Source of the DNA: Diphasiastrum complanatum | Taxonomy: Eukaryota; Streptophyta; Lycopodiopsida; Lycopodiales; Lycopodiaceae | Direction of reading: 5' to 3' | NCBI GenBank assembly: GCA_029204225.1 | Contig: CM055096.1 | Coordinates: forward strand, 47,871,079-47,935,078 | Length of the DNA: 64,000 nucleotides | Part shown: piece by piece, positions 60,915-64,000 of the stretch | How the letters are laid out: every line of letters starts with the position of its first letter | Numbering within the stretch: the first letter of the stretch is position 1 | Position numbers and translations under genes: made by a program | The notes under the pieces: model-generated | The model's database searches: none | The model's input: only the letters and a program-made list of their open reading frames with translations | Told to the model about the DNA's origin: nothing

Positions 60915-61445
60915 GGCGGTTCTACGTCAAATCCACCGGTTGTACACTTGTAAATAAGTGAATAGGCCAAATTAAAACTTGGATTAGCTCGTGATAGTGT
61001 AGGCTGCTTACACCTGGCTTGATGGTAGAGGGCCAGTGACAATGCACGTCATAATCTCATTTGAAAATTTCGACCAATCATAGTAAGAGATGCACCAAAA
61101 TGGTCCATCAATGTAAGAAGTGGCTTGTAAATGGTCTAATCATTGCAAGAGGTGGTAGGAGGGTGGTCCAATCACTGATCTATGTTCCCACCTATGTTGG
61201 ATCTCGAGCTACTATGAGTTTGGTAGTGTTTGAGTCAACACTTAGTTTTTTTATGTGAGTTTGGTGAGAGAGCTGCCAACACTTAGGATTTTTTCTATAC
61301 TCTCTCTCCACCCGAGAGCAATTAGTTGTATTCTCTCTCTACCCGATAACAAGCCATTTCCATACTTAGCTTTTTTCATCAAAAGTCACCTCTCAATGTG
61401 AATGTTGAATGGTGAATGATAGATGCATGTTTTGTGAAGTCTAGT
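60915..61445 (+). repeat. LTR-like repeat, truncated copy
   Basis: Matches 62450-62970: GTCAAATCCACC, CACTTGTAAATAAGT, GAGATGCACCAAAATGGTCC and TCTCTCTACCCGA words in the same order. Similarity ends near 61435, after GATGCATGTTTTGTG. Confidence 0.7.
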
Positions 61446-61965
61446 TTGTGTTGCAATTGATTTCAACTCAAATAGATGTGTCTTGAGGAAGTTATTTCCA
61501 TTCAAAGTGAGGTGGGTAGGGCACCCAACCTGGTTGGACACACCAAGATAGGCTCATATCTAGCTTGTTTCATCAAAAAAGTCATGATTTTGCTTGCCAA
61601 TCTTGTCTAGGGAAGATCTAGGTGTGACATAGCCACATAGTTTCATGCAAATCAAGTGTATTTGAGTTTGTTATGGAGTCTTTGAGTGCCTTTCAAGTGT
61701 CTTGGAGCTCGTGGAGAGAGTTGGCTCAAAATCTTGGTGTACTTCACTTCTGGAGAGAAGTAATGTTACAATCTCGAAACCCTAAACCGCCAGGTGCCAG
61801 TCATCATAGAAACTGAACGCTCATGATCCACCCTCTGTGCCCTGGCCCGTGACCTGTAACAAGCAAGATCCGACCTCCAACCCTGACAGCGTCCCATACC
61901 ACTGTCATGGCCTTCGGCCATCTCCTACCTCAAGCTAGCACTCCTCATGGCTTCCAATGAACCAA
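61446..61965. other. Short spacer, then decayed chromodomain end of Gypsy-3
   Basis: 61446-61740 has no gene. On the minus strand below 61966 the frame goes on as TE-stop-LVHWK, a decayed chromodomain core, then is lost. Confidence 0.45.
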
Positions 61966-62446
61966 TTACTCAGTAACTTGTCGGTTTCTGAGCCCACTTT
62001 GACGTACATCAACAATGGCCTGTGGTTCCGAATGTACAAAGGATGTCAGGTCCTCAAGCTGAACTAGGTCATCCTGCAAGATCAAGTCATCCTTCCCACC
62101 AAGTCGTTCCTTTAAACGACTAATGTGGAAAACTGGGTGAACCTTGACTCCTTGAGGAAGGTCTAGTTGATAGACATTCCGATTGAGTTTCTTTACAATA
62201 CGGAAAGGCCCAGCATAACGAGGTGACAACTTAGGACATTTTCGAGTCTTTAATACCTTAGAGTCTTTTGGGATTCTAAGATATACCCAAGTTCCGTCCT
62301 CATTGACCCTAGGTTGTCGCTTTTAATTTGCATAAAACTGGGCTCTATCCTGAGCCGTTTTTACGTTATCGCGAGCAACAAGCAACATTTGTTGCATATT
62401 ATGCAGGAAATCAATCGCTGCTTTATAAACGCAGATCATTTTCAGT
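61966..62446 (-). pseudogene. Gypsy-3 chromovirus-type integrase C-terminus
   Basis: The frame reads LVARDNVKTAQDRAQFYAN, a stop at about 62323, then KRQPR, KLSPRYAGPFRIVKKLNRNVYQL and VHPVFHISRLKE, the well-known end of chromovirus pol. A stop (TAA, 61963-61965) falls just where a chromodomain begins (TE-stop-LVHWK). Upstream, the frame is cut at about 62446 by an LTR-like insert. Only the integrase tail survives here. Confidence 0.88.
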
Positions 62447-62449
62447 TTT

Positions 62450-63190
62450 GGGGGTTCTATGTCAAATCCACCCCTTGTACACTTGTAAATAAGTAGATAG
62501 GCCAAATTTAGACTTATATTAGCTCGCAATAGAGTAGGTTGCTGACACTTGGCTTGATGGTAGAGGGCTATTGACAATGCACCTCATAATCTCATAGGAA
62601 AATTTGGACCAATCATAGTAAGAGATGCACCAAAATGGTCCAATCAATGTAAGAGGTGGCTTGTAAATGGTCCAATCATTGTAAGAGGTGGTAGGAGGGT
62701 GGTGCAATCATTGATCTATGTTCCCACCTATGTTGGATCTCGAGCTACTATGAGTGTTGGAGTGTTTGAGTCAACACTCAGTTTTTTTATGTGAGTTTGG
62801 TGAGAGAGCTCCCAACACTTAGAATTTTTTCCACACTCTCTCTTCTTGAGAGCAATTAGTTGTATTCTCTCTCTACCCGAGAGCAACCCATTTCCATACT
62901 TAGTTGTTGCCTCTCAATGTGAGTGTTGAATGGTGAATGATAGATGCATGTTTTGTGTGCTCTTGCCTTAAAATTTTCAAGCTAGATTGTTTGTATCAAT
63001 TGAGTAATACATCTATGTGCAATCACACACACCTTAGAAGATCAAACACATTGTTTGTGAAGTCCTCATGTGTGTGAAAAGTACACAAACAGCAGGTAGC
63101 AACAATTAAAATATCTTTCTTCAATGACAATCTACCTTGTAGATAAAGCCACCAATGGTCTTCAAGAAGGAAAATTGTAGTGCTTCAACA
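62450..63190 (+). repeat. Solo LTR inserted in the Gypsy-3 integrase
   Basis: About 740 bases, ending GTGCTTCAACA, the same style of end as the Copia-A and Copia-B LTRs. Its first 520 bases repeat 60915-61445. It lies exactly where the gypsy frame is broken. The left end is approximate, and no clear target duplication was seen. Confidence 0.6.
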
Positions 63191-63325
63191 CCCCAATACC
63201 AGTTGTCCTTGCTGCAATCTATCAACCCCTGTTCATAGTTAGTTATCTGAGATCAATAGAAATCTGTTTTCCAGCTCTTGGCCTGTCTTCAATGACCCGT
63301 CACAAATGATCTACAATCAGAATTC

Positions 63326-63805
63326 TGTTAGAGTTAATGTTTACTTTAGTACCCCAAATGTTATCATTTAGGATTAATTAATGATAGTTTGGCCATGCCT
63401 CTCTGCTATTCTAGGGGGGCTATTACTATTTATAGTAAGTCATATTTTAGGGTCATTACTATTTATAGTAAATTCGTTTTTTGGTCATGCATGTAGGTGG
63501 GCGCACTACTTCTAGAATAGGATTTGCTTTTATCACTTAAAAACTCATCTTGGGTGTTTACCCAATATAGGTAGTAATTATAGCAATTAGCTTTTTGTCT
63601 TTTGCTATTTGCTTTTTGCTTTTTACCTTACACATAGTTTAGAGAAAGTATATATGTAGGCTGGCGCCCTACCTCATTTGTGATGGGACATAGTTGGAGT
63701 ACATCTCTTCATCATTGTTGTTCTTTCTCATGTGTATGACTATTGTCTAACAACAATAGGAATCTTGTCTTGGGTTACTTGTATGATCAAGTCGGTTTTC
63801 TAACA
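63326..63805 (+). repeat. 5' LTR of a copia element running off the window (Copia-I)
   Basis: Begins TGTTAGAG and ends TTTTCTAACA, so it has a perfect 6-bp terminal inverted repeat (TGTTAG/CTAACA), 480 bases. A primer site follows at once. Confidence 0.85.
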
Positions 63806-63817
63806 TGGTATCAGAGC
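63806..63817 (+). other. Primer-binding site of Copia-I
   Basis: Perfect TGGTATCAGAGC directly after the LTR; the leader and probably gag begin after it, and the sequence ends at 64000. Confidence 0.88.
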
Positions 63818-64000
63818 GTGGTTCAAGATTCGAGAGAGCAAGGAAGTACTCCAACGAACGGAATCAATTCACAAGGGATTGATTTGGCCATCATCTTCAA
63901 GGAGAAAAACAGGTGCAGGTGGTGTCCCTAGCCAGCTTTCAAGTTTGATCTTCAACTACAACGGTGGCAGCTTTGTGGGAGAAGATCTGCAAGAGGAGAT

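Noticed and set aside
1-64000. CRISPR arrays, operons, bacterial signals, rRNA or tRNA genes
   Set aside because: The sequence is eukaryotic; tandem repeats seen are promoter, LTR or satellite-like, and no tRNA or rRNA signature was recognised by eye.

Overview
This is nuclear DNA of a land plant with a large, repeat-rich genome. Three things support this: Ty1/copia and Ty3/gypsy LTR retrotransposons with the plant initiator-tRNA-Met primer site (TGGTATCAGAGC), Mutator-like DNA elements, and two spliced housekeeping genes of plant type. Introns up to 3.8 kb and dense nested relics suggest a big genome (fern, lycophyte or gymnosperm would fit), but the species cannot be read from the sequence.

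Layout. 1-14.5 kb: an unusual three-gene locus invaded by copia elements. A minus-strand gene (5' part 6523-7198, 3' part 270-501) encodes a 300-residue protein with a complete histone H3 fold, H3/CENH3 mixed signatures and a 165-residue C-terminal extension. It is split by a complete copia element (502-6522) with a perfect 5-bp target duplication. Divergent to it lies a spliced gene for an unknown 470-residue protein (8102-9618, plus). The two share a 0.9-kb bidirectional promoter with mirrored TATA boxes, an 80-bp tandem repeat carrying G-boxes, and, in both predicted 5' leaders, a repeated 17-bp dyad (ATATCGC-N6-GCGA) arranged in five +/- pairs with constant 51-52 bp offset. A third, broken gene (14488 to 9731, minus) converges on the second and is interrupted by another copia.

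14.9-23.5 kb: copia relics, a 769-bp Mutator-like non-autonomous element with a 9-bp duplication, and a palindrome cluster. 25.5-33.9 kb: a nine-exon alpha/beta-hydrolase gene of the plant CGI-58/ABHD5 type, whose predicted exons join to exactly 414 codons. 37-51 kb: copia and gypsy relics, solo LTRs, and a Mutator-type SWIM-domain transposase remnant whose end matches the 21-22 kb element. 55.9-56.7 kb: the last three exons of EMC7 on the minus strand; its 5' exons were not found. 57.6-64 kb: further copia/gypsy relics, an LTR inserted into a gypsy integrase, and a 5' LTR with primer site whose element runs off the window.

The candidate novelty is the H3-variant locus: a histone-fold gene and an unknown gene joined by a shared promoter and shared leader motif arrays. 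Whether it is a host gene pair, a captured-gene mobile element or viral DNA cannot be settled from this window.
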